From: Alphaproteobacteria bacterium | GTDB lineage: Bacteria; Pseudomonadota; Alphaproteobacteria; Rickettsiales; UBA1997 | NCBI GenBank assembly: GCA_014190355.1 | Contig: BJGH01000007.1 | Span: forward strand, 1 to 64,000 | DNA: 64,000 nt | Reading direction: 5' to 3' | Shown: positions 7,948-17,656 of the stretch, in pieces | Position numbering within the stretch: position 1 is the stretch's first letter | How the letters are laid out: every line of letters starts with the position of its first letter | The notes under the pieces: model-generated | Told to the model about the DNA's origin: nothing | What the model saw: the letters and a program-made list of their open reading frames with translations, nothing else | Databases searched by the model: none | Program-made: the position numbers and the translations under genes

Positions 7948-9060
7948 ATGCAACTTATCCAAATTATTTCTCACAACATTTTTTCCTTTATCTTAGTTAT
8001 TTCTGGGATTGTTTTCATCCATGAATTTGGTCATTTTATTGTCGCAAGATTATGTGGCGTAAAAGTTGAGCAATTTTCAATTGGCTTTGGAAAAAAACTT
8101 TTTTCTTTTAAAGATAAAAAAAATACCGAATGGAAATTTTGCCTACTGCCATTTGGAGGATATGTTAAGATGTATGGCGATGCTAATGGTGCATCTATAC
8201 CAAATTTTGAATTGGTAAAAACAATGTCAGAAAATGATAAAAAGATTTCATTTATAGCTAAAAATGTTTATCAAAGAATGGCTATTGTTTTTGCTGGACC
8301 ATTGGCCAATATAATTCTAGCGATTGTGATTTTTACAATTCTTTTTAAGATCAATGGAATTGCAACAATATCAAATGTTATAGATGATGTTGTTGATAAG
8401 AGTCCAGCTATGAAAGCTGGTCTAAAACCCAAAGATGAAATTATTGAAGTTAATGGCAAACAAGTTAATGATTTTAATGAAATTAAAAGTATTATCCTTT
8501 TTAGTGTTGATGAAAAAGTTCAACTAGTTGTTAAACGAAAAAATAAAATAATTGATATGACAATAGCTCCTGAGTATCTTGAAACTAAAGATATGATTGG
8601 CGATAAAACTCGTATTAAAGTGATTGGTATTATTGCAGCTGAGGCTGTTTATGAAAATGCAAATTTATGGCGGAGTTTTGTTGAGGCAAATAAAGAGAGT
8701 TATCAGATTTCAGTTAATATTTTGCGAACCATTGGTCATCTAATTACTGGTTATATCCCAGTTAAGGAATTAGGGGGCCCAGTTAAAATTGCTCGTTATT
8801 CTTCTAAAACAATTGAAATGGGCTGGAATGTAGTTTTATGGTTTTGTGCATTAATCTCACTAAACCTTGCTATTATGAATTTGTTACCAATCCCAGTTCT
8901 TGATGGGGGTCATCTTTTCTTTTATATAATTGAAGCAATTATTAGAAAACCAGTTTCACCAAAAATCCAAATGATAGGTTTTAAAATAGGTTTTGCACTA
9001 GTTTTGGCATTGATGATTTTTACTACTTTGAACGATATTCGAAATTTATTTGTTAAGTAA
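7948..9060 (+). CDS. rseP: RIP metalloprotease RseP (site-2 protease)
   Basis: This intramembrane zinc protease cleaves anti-sigma factors or signal-peptide remnants in the inner membrane. The zinc motif HEFGH is at residues 25-29 and the third-ligand motif LDGGH ends at residue 322. A PDZ domain spans about 125-200 (KSPAMKAGLKPKDEIIEVNG). The 370-residue length with one PDZ domain is usual for alphaproteobacteria. In that group dxr-rseP is normally followed by bamA; here a 300-base gap and the prepilin-like array follow instead. Confidence 0.94.
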   Translation: MQLIQIISHNIFSFILVISGIVFIHEFGHFIVARLCGVKVEQFSIGFGKKLFSFKDKKNTEWKFCLLPFGGYVKMYGDANGASIPNFELVKTMSENDKKISFIAKNVYQRMAIVFAGPLANIILAIVIFTILFKINGIATISNVIDDVVDKSPAMKAGLKPKDEIIEVNGKQVNDFNEIKSIILFSVDEKVQLVVKRKNKIIDMTIAPEYLETKDMIGDKTRIKVIGIIAAEAVYENANLWRSFVEANKESYQISVNILRTIGHLITGYIPVKELGGPVKIARYSSKTIEMGWNVVLWFCALISLNLAIMNLLPIPVLDGGHLFFYIIEAIIRKPVSPKIQMIGFKIGFALVLALMIFTTLNDIRNLFVK

Positions 9061-9360
9061 AAAGATACATCTAACCAATTAAAGATTAAAATTATAAAAA
9101 CATATTTAATTAACATAAGGTATATTATGTAAAATTAAATATAAGGTTTTTTTAGGATCAGAATTAATTTTATTTATAATCTAAACCAAATTTAAACAGA
9201 TAATTTAAAGCTTTTGATATTTCCTTAAAAATTGTTGTTTAATGCTATTTTTCTATTAATTTATCTATTGTTTTTAAAATGAATTATTGATAAGGTTTCT
9301 TTAATTTGATTAAATATTGTCATTAATCCTATCCAAATCTTCATCGTTTAAAAAAAATTA
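9061..9360. other. non-coding leader of the prepilin-like array
   Basis: No gene is visible in these 300 bases between rseP and the first prepilin-like gene. The stretch is almost entirely A/T and must hold any promoter for the array. No Shine-Dalgarno sequence precedes the ATG at 9361 (AAAAAAAATTAATG). No clear hairpin was found. Confidence 0.4.
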
Positions 9361-10263
9361 ATGAAACCTATTTTAAATAAAAATATCAAAAAAGCTTTTT
9401 CATTGATTGAGCTGTCAGTAGTTATTTTAATAATTGGAATTTTGGTAGCTGGAGTTACTTCTTCGTCACGATTAATATCTCGAATGCGCATAATTACCGC
9501 TCAATCTTTAACTCGTTCAAGTGATGTAAACACTATCAGAGATATTTCTTTTTGGGTTGAAACATCTCTTGACCAAGCTTTAACTAATTCTGCAGGAACA
9601 TTTGATCTTGAAAATGCTCAAGCTATTTCATCTTGGAATGGCATTAATTCTCAATCATCATTCAAAATTAACATTACCCAGTCTAATACCGCTCGCCAAC
9701 CAACTTATCGAACTGATGGAATTAATGGTATTCCATCGGTCAATTTTAATGGCTCACAAATCCTAGAAAATACTGCTAATATGCCTATTCCAGTTGGTAA
9801 TAAAAATTATGCATATGTTGTGGTATGGCGAGCAAACTCAGTAACAGCTGGTGGACAGATATTGGTATCGCAAGGTATTCCTGGGTCAAATGTTAGTAGG
9901 CTATCTTCAATAGCGATTGCTACCAATAATTATGGTTTTGCAGGTGACATGAATGATTTTTATTCTCCTGCTGTTCAAGCAAATACGCCATATGTTACGA
10001 TAATGAACGTTAACAATAATCTTGCCACTGGAAATATCATAATTTATACCAATTCTAACACTGCAATATCTGGAACAACTGGTGGTGGATCCGCTTCCTT
10101 AAATGTTGGAGGTGTTGCATTTGCGGTAGGTGGAAGATTATATGAGCAATTTTTTGGGGGTTTAATTTCCGAAGTTATCGTTTTTGATAGAAACCTTAAT
10201 AGCGAGGAGATTGTATCTATAAATCGCTATTTGGGGAAAAAATATAACATTAAAATTAACTAA
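9361..10263 (+). CDS. prepilin-like protein with lectin-like C-terminal domain, copy 1
   Basis: The N-terminus is a class III (type IV prepilin) leader: a short basic segment, predicted cleavage after Ala12, Phe at +1, Glu17 at +5, then a hydrophobic helix (LSVVILIIGILVAGV). The remaining 260 residues are beta-rich. They end in a pattern typical of concanavalin A/LamG-like domains (GGLISEVIVFDRNLNSEEI, then NRYLGKKY). Known prepilins are processed by a prepilin peptidase and assembled into type IV pili or type II pseudopili; neither peptidase nor assembly platform is in the window. It is the most divergent of the four paralogues, both at protein and DNA level. A glycan-binding or adhesin role is inference. 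Confidence 0.8.
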   Translation: MKPILNKNIKKAFSLIELSVVILIIGILVAGVTSSSRLISRMRIITAQSLTRSSDVNTIRDISFWVETSLDQALTNSAGTFDLENAQAISSWNGINSQSSFKINITQSNTARQPTYRTDGINGIPSVNFNGSQILENTANMPIPVGNKNYAYVVVWRANSVTAGGQILVSQGIPGSNVSRLSSIAIATNNYGFAGDMNDFYSPAVQANTPYVTIMNVNNNLATGNIIIYTNSNTAISGTTGGGSASLNVGGVAFAVGGRLYEQFFGGLISEVIVFDRNLNSEEIVSINRYLGKKYNIKIN

Positions 10264-10283
10264 TTTTTTAGATTTTTATATAG

Positions 10284-11165
10284 ATGAAAAAAATTTTAAA
10301 TAATCACAAAGCTTTTTCTTTAATAGAACTCTCGGTAGTGATTCTTATTATTGGTATTTTGGTTGCAGGAGTAACTTCATCATCGAGATTGGTTAAAAGA
10401 ATGAAGTTAGTAACTGCTCAAAATATTACTAATACCTCACCTATTCTTACCATTAAAGATTTGGTATTGTGGTATGAAACTACTTTAGAGCGAAGTTTTA
10501 TTGATACTGAGGAGCAAGATAATAGCGATTTATCTTTTTGGTATGATAATAATATTCAAACTACTAATAAAATTAATGCCTATGCACCAGCCGTAGCAAA
10601 TCGCCCAAAATTTATTGAAAATGGTATTAATGGTTTACCGGTCTTAAGGTTAGCGGGTGGAGATGATTACATGATTATTGATAATCCTGGAATCACAGGT
10701 TCGCAATTTACTTATATTTTTGTACTTAGAAGAAATGTTTCTGTTTCAGAAACTGCAGTGTTTAGTGGAACAAACTTAAGTGGAACATATGATTATGATC
10801 ATAATGAAAATTTATGCGGATTTTATGAGGGCGCAGGAGCTATTATAACTCCATTCAGAGTTTCTGGATTGTCTTTTGTTAATCATCCAGGTAACAGTAT
10901 ACCTTATATTATTACCTCGATATTTAATGGTTCAAATAATATTTTGTATTTAAATGGTAATCCATCAACTCCGGTAGCATCAAGTGGTAATTTTAATTTT
11001 AAAAGAATATATCTTGGAGTGAGATGGGCATTAAATGGTGGAACTTGGGGATATTATAATGGCGATATTGCCGAAATAATATTTTTTAATAGAGCTCTAA
11101 ATACCGAAGAAAGAGTAGCGATTGAAAGATATTTATCAAAAAAATTTGCTATTAAAATAGTTTAA
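10284..11165 (+). CDS. prepilin-like protein with lectin-like C-terminal domain, copy 2
   Basis: The leader is cleaved after Ala10 by prediction, with Phe11 at +1 and Glu15 at +5. The variable middle (about residues 121-258) differs from every other copy, while the end (YNGDIAEIIFFNRALNTEER, then YLSKKFAIKI) closely matches copy 4. At DNA level this gene is a mosaic. Bases 10284-10405 match copy 3 at 121 of 122 positions, bases 10368-10642 are identical to copy 4, and 11058-11114 match copy 4 at 56 of 57. It starts 20 bases after copy 1. The likely role is a surface or pilus-tip binding protein, as for copy 1. Confidence 0.82.
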   Translation: MKKILNNHKAFSLIELSVVILIIGILVAGVTSSSRLVKRMKLVTAQNITNTSPILTIKDLVLWYETTLERSFIDTEEQDNSDLSFWYDNNIQTTNKINAYAPAVANRPKFIENGINGLPVLRLAGGDDYMIIDNPGITGSQFTYIFVLRRNVSVSETAVFSGTNLSGTYDYDHNENLCGFYEGAGAIITPFRVSGLSFVNHPGNSIPYIITSIFNGSNNILYLNGNPSTPVASSGNFNFKRIYLGVRWALNGGTWGYYNGDIAEIIFFNRALNTEERVAIERYLSKKFAIKIV

Positions 11166-11203
11166 AAAAATTTATAAACACTTTATTTTTTATTTATTAA
11201 AAT

Positions 11204-12082
11204 ATGAAAAAAATTTTAAATAATCACAAAGCTTTTTCTTTAATAGAACTCTCGGTAGTGATTCTTATCATTGGTATTTTGGTTGCAGGAGTAACTTCAT
11301 CATCGAGATTGGTTAAAAGAATGAAAATTATAACAGCACAAAATTTAACAACTAGTGCACCAGTTAGCTCAATTAAAGATCTAATTTTTTGGTACGAAAC
11401 TTCTTTAGAAAAAAGTTTTAATGACACCGAAGAGCAAGATAATAGTTTTTTAACTGCATGGTATGATATTAGTCCACAAAATGTTGATAAGGTTAATACT
11501 TTTCCTCCAGCATCTAACACAAGTCAACCTCGTTTTACTGAAAACGCAATTAATGGTCTTCCCGGAGTTCGTTTTGACGGAAATGATTATTTCAATGTTA
11601 ATTCTAATTTTTTTGTTAATAAAAATTTTACTTTAATTATAGTTGAAAGAAAAGAGGCACTTTCAGACAACTGGTTAATACATTGGACTGCAACATGGGG
11701 AGGTGTATGTGGATATAGCGAATGTTTTCATGTTGGTTACCGAAATGATTCCACTTTTTCCTTTGATTTTTATGCCAGCAGTACAGAACATACTACTAGT
11801 GATTTAACGGGTATAAAAAATCGTATTCATACCATGATTTTTGATCGAAGTTTTGGAAAAAAATATTGGGTTAATGGCGGAATTAATCCAGATGCTGTTC
11901 AAACCCCAGCAATGTCTTCATGGGCATTGGTTCCATTAACGCAGCCAAGAACTGGTACAATTGGATGGTCTTATCGAGGTTACTTTGCTGAAGTAATTTT
12001 TTTTGAACGAGGAATTAAGGATGAAGAAAGAATGGCAATCGAAAGTTATCTTTCAAAAAAATATTCAATTCCAATAAGTTAA
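11204..12082 (+). CDS. prepilin-like protein with lectin-like C-terminal domain, copy 3
   Basis: The prepilin leader is the same as in copy 2 (cleavage after Ala10). The first 122 bases are almost identical to copy 2 (one difference). After that the gene diverges, with its own middle containing two Cys residues close together (GGVCGYSECF). The C-terminal motif is kept (GYFAEVIFFERGIKDEER, YLSKKY). The stop codon overlaps the start of copy 4 (TAATG), so these two are translationally coupled and must share a transcript. Confidence 0.82.
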   Translation: MKKILNNHKAFSLIELSVVILIIGILVAGVTSSSRLVKRMKIITAQNLTTSAPVSSIKDLIFWYETSLEKSFNDTEEQDNSFLTAWYDISPQNVDKVNTFPPASNTSQPRFTENAINGLPGVRFDGNDYFNVNSNFFVNKNFTLIIVERKEALSDNWLIHWTATWGGVCGYSECFHVGYRNDSTFSFDFYASSTEHTTSDLTGIKNRIHTMIFDRSFGKKYWVNGGINPDAVQTPAMSSWALVPLTQPRTGTIGWSYRGYFAEVIFFERGIKDEERMAIESYLSKKYSIPIS

Positions 12083-12981
12083 TGGATAATGTTAAAACAA
12101 CAAAAAAACTAAATCAAAATAAAGCCTTCTCGCTAATTGAATTATCGATTGTAATTTTAATAATTGGCATATTGGTTGCTGGAGTAACTTCATCATCGAG
12201 ATTGGTTAAAAGAATGAAGTTAGTAACTGCTCAAAATATTACTAATACCTCACCTATTCTTACCATTAAAGATTTGGTATTGTGGTATGAAACTACTTTA
12301 GAGCGAAGTTTTATTGATACTGAGGAGCAAGATAATAGCGATTTATCTTTTTGGTATGATAATAATATTCAAACTACTAATAAAATTAATGCCTATGCAC
12401 CAGCCGTAGCAAATCGCCCAAAATTTATTGAAAATGGTATTAATGGTTTACCGGTGGTAAGGTTAGGAGGTGGAGATGATTATTTAAGAGTTGATTCTCC
12501 TGGTCTTAATGGTCCTCAAATGTCTTATTTTATCGTGGCAAGAAGAATATCAATCGTTAATGAATCAAGTATTTTGTGTGGTATGGCTTCAGGATTTATT
12601 CATGATTTTGATAACGAAGGATCATTTTTAGCTTACTATGAATGGAATGGAAGTCAAATGGGAGTATACAGGGCAGGTCCTAAGTCGAATATTACACCTC
12701 ATCCTGGAAATAGTGTTCCTTTTATTGTTTCATCAATTTTTAACGGTTCGAATAATGTAGCTTATTTGAATGGAAATCCATATCCACTAGTTGCATCAAC
12801 TGGAAATTTTAATGTTTCTACTTTATACATTGGACCAAGATATGTTAACAATTATCCTAATACTTTTTACAATGGCGATATTGCCGAAATAATATTTTTT
12901 AACAGAGCTCTAAATACCGAAGAAAGAAAAGCAATTGAGATGTATCTGTCAAAAAAGTTTGCCATTAAAATTACATCTTAG
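12082..12981 (+). CDS. prepilin-like protein with lectin-like C-terminal domain, copy 4
   Basis: A longer basic leader (15 residues, predicted cleavage after Ala15, Glu20 at +5) precedes the same hydrophobic helix. Residues of the conserved N-terminal third are encoded by a 275-base tract identical to copy 2 (12181-12455). The middle differs, and the final domain again matches copy 2 (12871-12927). The start overlaps the copy 3 stop by one base. A hairpin at 13014-13045 probably ends the transcript before the convergent leuS gene. Confidence 0.82.
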   Translation: MDNVKTTKKLNQNKAFSLIELSIVILIIGILVAGVTSSSRLVKRMKLVTAQNITNTSPILTIKDLVLWYETTLERSFIDTEEQDNSDLSFWYDNNIQTTNKINAYAPAVANRPKFIENGINGLPVVRLGGGDDYLRVDSPGLNGPQMSYFIVARRISIVNESSILCGMASGFIHDFDNEGSFLAYYEWNGSQMGVYRAGPKSNITPHPGNSVPFIVSSIFNGSNNVAYLNGNPYPLVASTGNFNVSTLYIGPRYVNNYPNTFYNGDIAEIIFFNRALNTEERKAIEMYLSKKFAIKITS

Positions 12982-13013
12982 CAATTAAAACATTTGTTAA
13001 TTTTTTATTATTT

Positions 13014-13045
13014 AAATTAATTACAAAGTTTTTGGTAATTAATTT
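13014..13045. terminator. hairpin between the prepilin array and leuS
   Basis: Bases 13014-13024 and 13035-13045 form a perfect 11-base-pair stem (AAATTAATTAC/GTAATTAATTT) around a 10-base loop. It sits between convergent genes, where a bidirectional terminator is expected. The stem is A/T-rich and the downstream T tract is weak, so termination is only a suggestion. Confidence 0.4.
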
Positions 13046-13089
13046 GGAATTTTTATCAATTAAGTTTATTTAAAAATTTCATAACAAAA

Positions 13090-15744
13090 TTAAATTAAAA
13101 TATTTACTAATTTATTGGGAACAACAATAAATTTTTTGACAATTTTATCGCCAATAAATTTTTTGACATTTTCGTTTTCAAGGGCAATTTTTTCAACTTC
13201 GCTTGGTTCTAAATCCTTATCAATTAAAATAACTGCTCTAAGTTTTCCAAGGACCTGAACAGCTATATTAACTTGTGAATCAGCAATTAATTTATCGTCA
13301 AATGCAGAAAAATTTTGGTGAGCAACTATATTTATTAAGCCAAGATTTTGCGATAATTCTTCACATAAATGAGGAGCAATAGGCGAAAATAATATTAATA
13401 AATTTTTAAGCGCAAAAAACATTATTTTGGCATCAAAATTATTTTCAACTTTGAATTTTTCAAGAGTATTGGAAAATTCACGAATCTTGGCAATAGCACG
13501 ATTAAAGCTCATTTTATTATATTCTTCATCGCAAGCAAAAATTGTTTTATGAGTAATTTTTAACAATTCAAAAATTTTATTATTATTATCGAATTGTTGA
13601 AGATTGTTATTGTAAAATGTTAAATCTAAATATTGATTATTAATTTCTGTTAAATTTAATTCTTTAAAAAATTGGGTGTTGGTAAAGCCAATAACTAATC
13701 GCCAAATGCGATTAATATATCGCCAACATCCATCTATTCCGCTTTCGCTCCAATCAAGATCTCGAGAAACTGGAGTATCTGAAAGCATAAATAGTCTTGC
13801 AGTATCTGCTCCATAAGAATTAACGATATTTGCAGGTTCAACGACATTTTTTTTGGATTTACTCATTTTTTCACTTCGACCCATAACTAACTCTTCCTTG
13901 GTATCTTGATGAATAAATTTACCCTGCTCTACTTCTATAGCTTCACTTGGATAAACCCATTGATTAGCATTATCTTTGAATGTATGATGACAAACCATTC
14001 CTTGAGTAAGAAGATTTTTAAATGGTTCGTCTAGATCCAAATAATCACAATATTTTAAAGCTTTAACAAAAAATCTTGAATAAAGTAAATGCAAAACTGC
14101 ATGTTCAACTCCACCAATATATTGATCAACTGGCATAATTTCATTAACCAATTTTTTATCAAATGCTTGTTTGGAATTTGCAGAAATATAGCGAATAAAA
14201 TACCATGAACTTTCAAAAAAAGTATCAAAGGTATCAGTTTCTCGAACTGCTTTGTGAACTTTTTTAGTTTCTGGATCGATAAAAGTAGTAAATCGCCAAG
14301 TTGGATGTTTTAAAAGCGGATTGCCTGAACCATCAAATTCAACATCTTGAGGAAGTTCAACGGGAAGTTGATCTTCTGGAACACCAACAACTCTGCCATC
14401 GTCAAGATATAAAATAGGAATTGGACAACCCCAATATCTCTGTCTGGAAACTCCCCAATCACGAAGACGATAATTAATTTTTTGTTCAGCTTGTTGTGCT
14501 TGAGATAAAATTTCTAGAACTTTATTTTTAGCTGTTAGGCAATCTAAATTATTAAGAATTTGTGAATTAAAAATTACTCCATCTTCAAGATAAGGTAAAG
14601 TAAGATCTTGAGGGTCAAAATTTTGATTTGGTTTAACAACGGGGATAATTTTTTGCTGATATTTTTGAGCAAATTCATAATCGCGTTGATCATGAGCTGG
14701 ACAGCCAAAAATTGCTCCGCATCCATAATCCATCAATACAAAATTAGCAATAAAAACTTTTAGTTTTTGTGATTTATCTAACGGATGTATAACTTCAACT
14801 TCGGTTTCATAGCCTTTTTTTTCCTGAATTTCGAGACTCAGTTCATCGACTGCTCCTTGATTGCATTCTACAATAAAATTAGCAATTAGTGGATTATTTT
14901 TAGCAAGTTCTAAAGCCAATGGATGATTTGGACTTATTGCCAAAAAAGATGCTCCAAATAAAGTATCTGCTCGAGTAGTATAAATTTTTATATGTTGATG
15001 ATCGAGTTTTAAATTTTTGGCATTGGCTATTTCAAAATTGATAATTAATCCTTCACTTTTGCCAATCCATTTTTCTTGCATAGATAAAACTCTCTCATCC
15101 CATCCTTTGAGATTTTTCAGTTCACTAAGTAGTTCTTCGCTGAATTGCGATACCTTTAAAAACCATTGCTTTAGTTTTTTCTTTTCAACAATTGCTCCAC
15201 TTCGCCAGCCTCTGCCTTCAATAACCTGTTCGTTTGCTAGAACAGTTTGATCAACTGGATCCCAGTTCACATAAGATTCTTTTTGATATGCTAACCCTTT
15301 TTTAAAAAAATCCAAAAAAATTTTTTGCTCATGGACAAAGTAGTCTGGTAAACAAGTAATAACCTCTCGATCCCAATCAATTGCCAATCCAATTGATTTA
15401 AGTTCTTGACGCATTGTTTGAATATTTTGCAATGTCCATGTTTGCGGATGAATTTTATGCTGCAAAGCAGCATTTTCTGCGGGTAAACCAAAAGCGTCAA
15501 ATCCCATGGGATGAAGAACATTGTATCCTTTGAGTTTTTTGTAGCGTGCCAAAGCATCACCAATTGCATAATTTCGTAGATGACCCATATGAATTTTACC
15601 AGAGGGATAGGGAAACATTTCTAAAACATAATATTTGTTGGCTGTCTGGGTTTCGTTAAATTTGAATGAATTATTTTCAAGCCAAATTTTTTGCCATTTT
15701 TCTTCAGTTAAACGATGATTATAATTAGTAACTTCAACTTGCAT
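13090..15744 (-). CDS. leuS: leucyl-tRNA synthetase
   Basis: This class I synthetase charges tRNA-Leu. The HIGH-type motif is HMGH at residues 52-55 and the KMSKS loop is at 626-630. The editing (CP1) domain lies between them, with the conserved Thr-rich and [15 protein letters not shown] segments. The 884-residue length is normal. It follows virB9 by 77 bases on the same strand and converges on the prepilin array. A cognate tRNA-Leu(CAA) is also in this window. Confidence 0.97.
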   Translation of the reverse strand: MQVEVTNYNHRLTEEKWQKIWLENNSFKFNETQTANKYYVLEMFPYPSGKIHMGHLRNYAIGDALARYKKLKGYNVLHPMGFDAFGLPAENAALQHKIHPQTWTLQNIQTMRQELKSIGLAIDWDREVITCLPDYFVHEQKIFLDFFKKGLAYQKESYVNWDPVDQTVLANEQVIEGRGWRSGAIVEKKKLKQWFLKVSQFSEELLSELKNLKGWDERVLSMQEKWIGKSEGLIINFEIANAKNLKLDHQHIKIYTTRADTLFGASFLAISPNHPLALELAKNNPLIANFIVECNQGAVDELSLEIQEKKGYETEVEVIHPLDKSQKLKVFIANFVLMDYGCGAIFGCPAHDQRDYEFAQKYQQKIIPVVKPNQNFDPQDLTLPYLEDGVIFNSQILNNLDCLTAKNKVLEILSQAQQAEQKINYRLRDWGVSRQRYWGCPIPILYLDDGRVVGVPEDQLPVELPQDVEFDGSGNPLLKHPTWRFTTFIDPETKKVHKAVRETDTFDTFFESSWYFIRYISANSKQAFDKKLVNEIMPVDQYIGGVEHAVLHLLYSRFFVKALKYCDYLDLDEPFKNLLTQGMVCHHTFKDNANQWVYPSEAIEVEQGKFIHQDTKEELVMGRSEKMSKSKKNVVEPANIVNSYGADTARLFMLSDTPVSRDLDWSESGIDGCWRYINRIWRLVIGFTNTQFFKELNLTEINNQYLDLTFYNNNLQQFDNNNKIFELLKITHKTIFACDEEYNKMSFNRAIAKIREFSNTLEKFKVENNFDAKIMFFALKNLLILFSPIAPHLCEELSQNLGLINIVAHQNFSAFDDKLIADSQVNIAVQVLGKLRAVILIDKDLEPSEVEKIALENENVKKFIGDKIVKKFIVVPNKLVNILI

Positions 15745-15821
15745 TTATTTTTAATGTTATATTAAATTAATATCGATAATTTTACTTTATTATTGTTTAT
15801 TATCAATAAATTTTTTATTGA

Positions 15822-16781
15822 TTAATAAAATGAACCCGGCATTCGTGATGGAGTAGTTAAATTGTCTGAAGGTATATTATTGGAGGGATTATTTGACATA
15901 GGTTGAATTGCATTATTTTTTTGGAAATTTTGATCTAAACTTGGCATAACCTCATTAGGTAGAAGTTGATTAGAAAAAGTTTTAAGAGGTTGTTTTGAGT
16001 TAACGCTTTTAAGAGTTGTTTTTTCTCGTCCCGTGGTATACAAATTAATGTTATAAACACAAACAATTTCATTGCCATTTCTTAAGGTGAATTGAGCACC
16101 AACTCTCTCTAAAACAATATAATCACCAGTTACACGATAATTAACCAAGGCTTCATAGCCATCCGCATCAACCATAAATATAGCCGGAATTTCAGCATTT
16201 TTGCTGGCAAACTGAAAATAAGTAAATTGTCCATTATCAAATACTTTAGAAGGTGCAATGTTTTTTTCACCGGTATATTGATAATTAAAATTAAATTTAC
16301 TTAAATCACGAAGATCTGGTTCATCTGAAGCATTGGTTTTAGCAAATTCTACAATATTTTTTTCTTTTTCATCCGGATAAACAAATTTTACAACAAAAAT
16401 TAAATTTTTATCGGCAATCCCTTTAGCTTCCCTAGCCATTAATTCAAAGTGATAAACTTTTTTTGAAGTAATTACGGTCATATTGGTTTCTGAGGCATCC
16501 TCTCCAATTGGCTTTAAAAATAACCTGTTTCCAAGGCTTTCAAATAGCCATAAAGAAGGATTACCCATGGATATAGTTCCTATCGTTTCACCTTCTTCAA
16601 ATTCAATAAATCCCTGATAAGTATAATGACCAATATAACGATAAACATCGTTTGGGTTATAGAGATAGCTTCTAAATTTTTTTTCTGTTCCAAGAAATCT
16701 TGGCATTTGTGCTCCAAAACTATTTTCACAAATTAAAAAAAGAATTAAAAATTTTAAAAATATATTCGTGATTTTGATCAT
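15822..16781 (-). CDS. virB9: type IV secretion system protein VirB9
   Basis: VirB9 is a periplasmic component of the VirB outer-membrane core complex, with VirB7 and VirB10. A signal peptide (about residues 1-23, ending SFGA) is followed by the N-terminal beta domain. That domain carries FEEGETIGTISMGNPSLW and the LFLKPIGEDASETNMTV block typical of VirB9/TrbG. The C-terminal VirB7-binding domain follows (KVFDNGQFTYFQF, about 180-255). The last 50 residues are a Pro/Asn/Ser-rich tail not needed for the fold. It starts 5 bases after virB8. The pair resembles the scattered VirB clusters of Rickettsiales; other T4SS genes are not in the window. Confidence 0.87.
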   Translation of the reverse strand: MIKITNIFLKFLILFLICENSFGAQMPRFLGTEKKFRSYLYNPNDVYRYIGHYTYQGFIEFEEGETIGTISMGNPSLWLFESLGNRLFLKPIGEDASETNMTVITSKKVYHFELMAREAKGIADKNLIFVVKFVYPDEKEKNIVEFAKTNASDEPDLRDLSKFNFNYQYTGEKNIAPSKVFDNGQFTYFQFASKNAEIPAIFMVDADGYEALVNYRVTGDYIVLERVGAQFTLRNGNEIVCVYNINLYTTGREKTTLKSVNSKQPLKTFSNQLLPNEVMPSLDQNFQKNNAIQPMSNNPSNNIPSDNLTTPSRMPGSFY

Positions 16782-16786
16782 AGAAT

Positions 16787-17650
16787 TCAGTTTTTAATGC
16801 GAAATAGTTGATAACTCTCAACAATAAATTTAATTTTCTTATCCTCAGGATTGATTTTCTTTTCTTTTTCCTCTTTGATCTTATTAACTGGTTTTAAACT
16901 AAAACTAACTCGCGATAAATATTTTTCAGAAATAAATTTTTTTTCACCATTTTCATCTGTATAATTTATTTTAGAGTTAAATCTTATCTCTGCTTTTTTT
17001 GGTATTTGAACAGAAAAATAATCTAATATTTGTTGTCGATAATTTTTTGAACTTTCTCTAATAAAACGAATATCTACTATCTCTATAGTTTTATAAACAT
17101 TTTTACCAAAGTTTTGAATTGGACTTTGGGGATTTTCTTCGCTGTAAAAATTTTGAAAATTCCGAAATTCGCTACTTGATGAGTTATTTTTAATTCGTGC
17201 AAATTTTATGTTAATATCTTCAATCATTGCTTTACTGAAATTAAATTCTTCGCGATCAATTGTGTAAGACTTAATTAGATATTTTGCGATTGCTTCATCA
17301 ATGTTTTTAATATCTGGGTCGAAATTTTCCATAGATGATTTTGGTTTCAAAGGTATTAGCTTTGGAATATATTTAGCTTGATCTTTTGCTTTAATAATAA
17401 TTGGATCTCTGATTACTAGAGGAAAAGACATTTTGATAATTCCAACAACAATATAGCAAACAATACAAGAGATTAAAGCTCCAATAAAAAGGATGGTTCG
17501 ATCGCAGATTGGAGAAACATAGCGTAGAATATACCAATCAATAGCATCTTTAAAATAATTACCTTGCGAAATTTCTTGTTTCATAAATTGTAAGTATTCA
17601 TCGACTGCTTGTTTGTCTTCATTAGCAAGGTTTTCAAGTTTTTTTTCCAT
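16787..17650 (-). CDS. virB8: type IV secretion system protein VirB8
   Basis: VirB8 is a bitopic inner-membrane assembly factor of the T4SS. A cytosolic N-terminus is followed by one membrane helix (about 52-72), then a periplasmic NTF2-like domain. IAKYLIKSYTIDREEFNF and the conserved beta strands up to FIVESYQLFRIKN are recognisable. At 287 residues it is longer than the usual 230-240. The extra length includes a Ser/Asn-rich loop (about 153-175) and a Lys/Glu-rich insert near the C-terminus. It lies 6 bases after the CinA-like gene and 5 bases before virB9. Confidence 0.82.
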   Translation of the reverse strand: MEKKLENLANEDKQAVDEYLQFMKQEISQGNYFKDAIDWYILRYVSPICDRTILFIGALISCIVCYIVVGIIKMSFPLVIRDPIIIKAKDQAKYIPKLIPLKPKSSMENFDPDIKNIDEAIAKYLIKSYTIDREEFNFSKAMIEDINIKFARIKNNSSSSEFRNFQNFYSEENPQSPIQNFGKNVYKTIEIVDIRFIRESSKNYRQQILDYFSVQIPKKAEIRFNSKINYTDENGEKKFISEKYLSRVSFSLKPVNKIKEEKEKKINPEDKKIKFIVESYQLFRIKN

Positions 17651-17656
17651 GGTTTT

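Noticed and set aside
9361-12981. CRISPR-like or phage repeat array
   Set aside because: The repeats are long coding tracts with intact reading frames and prepilin leaders, not short spacer-separated repeats.
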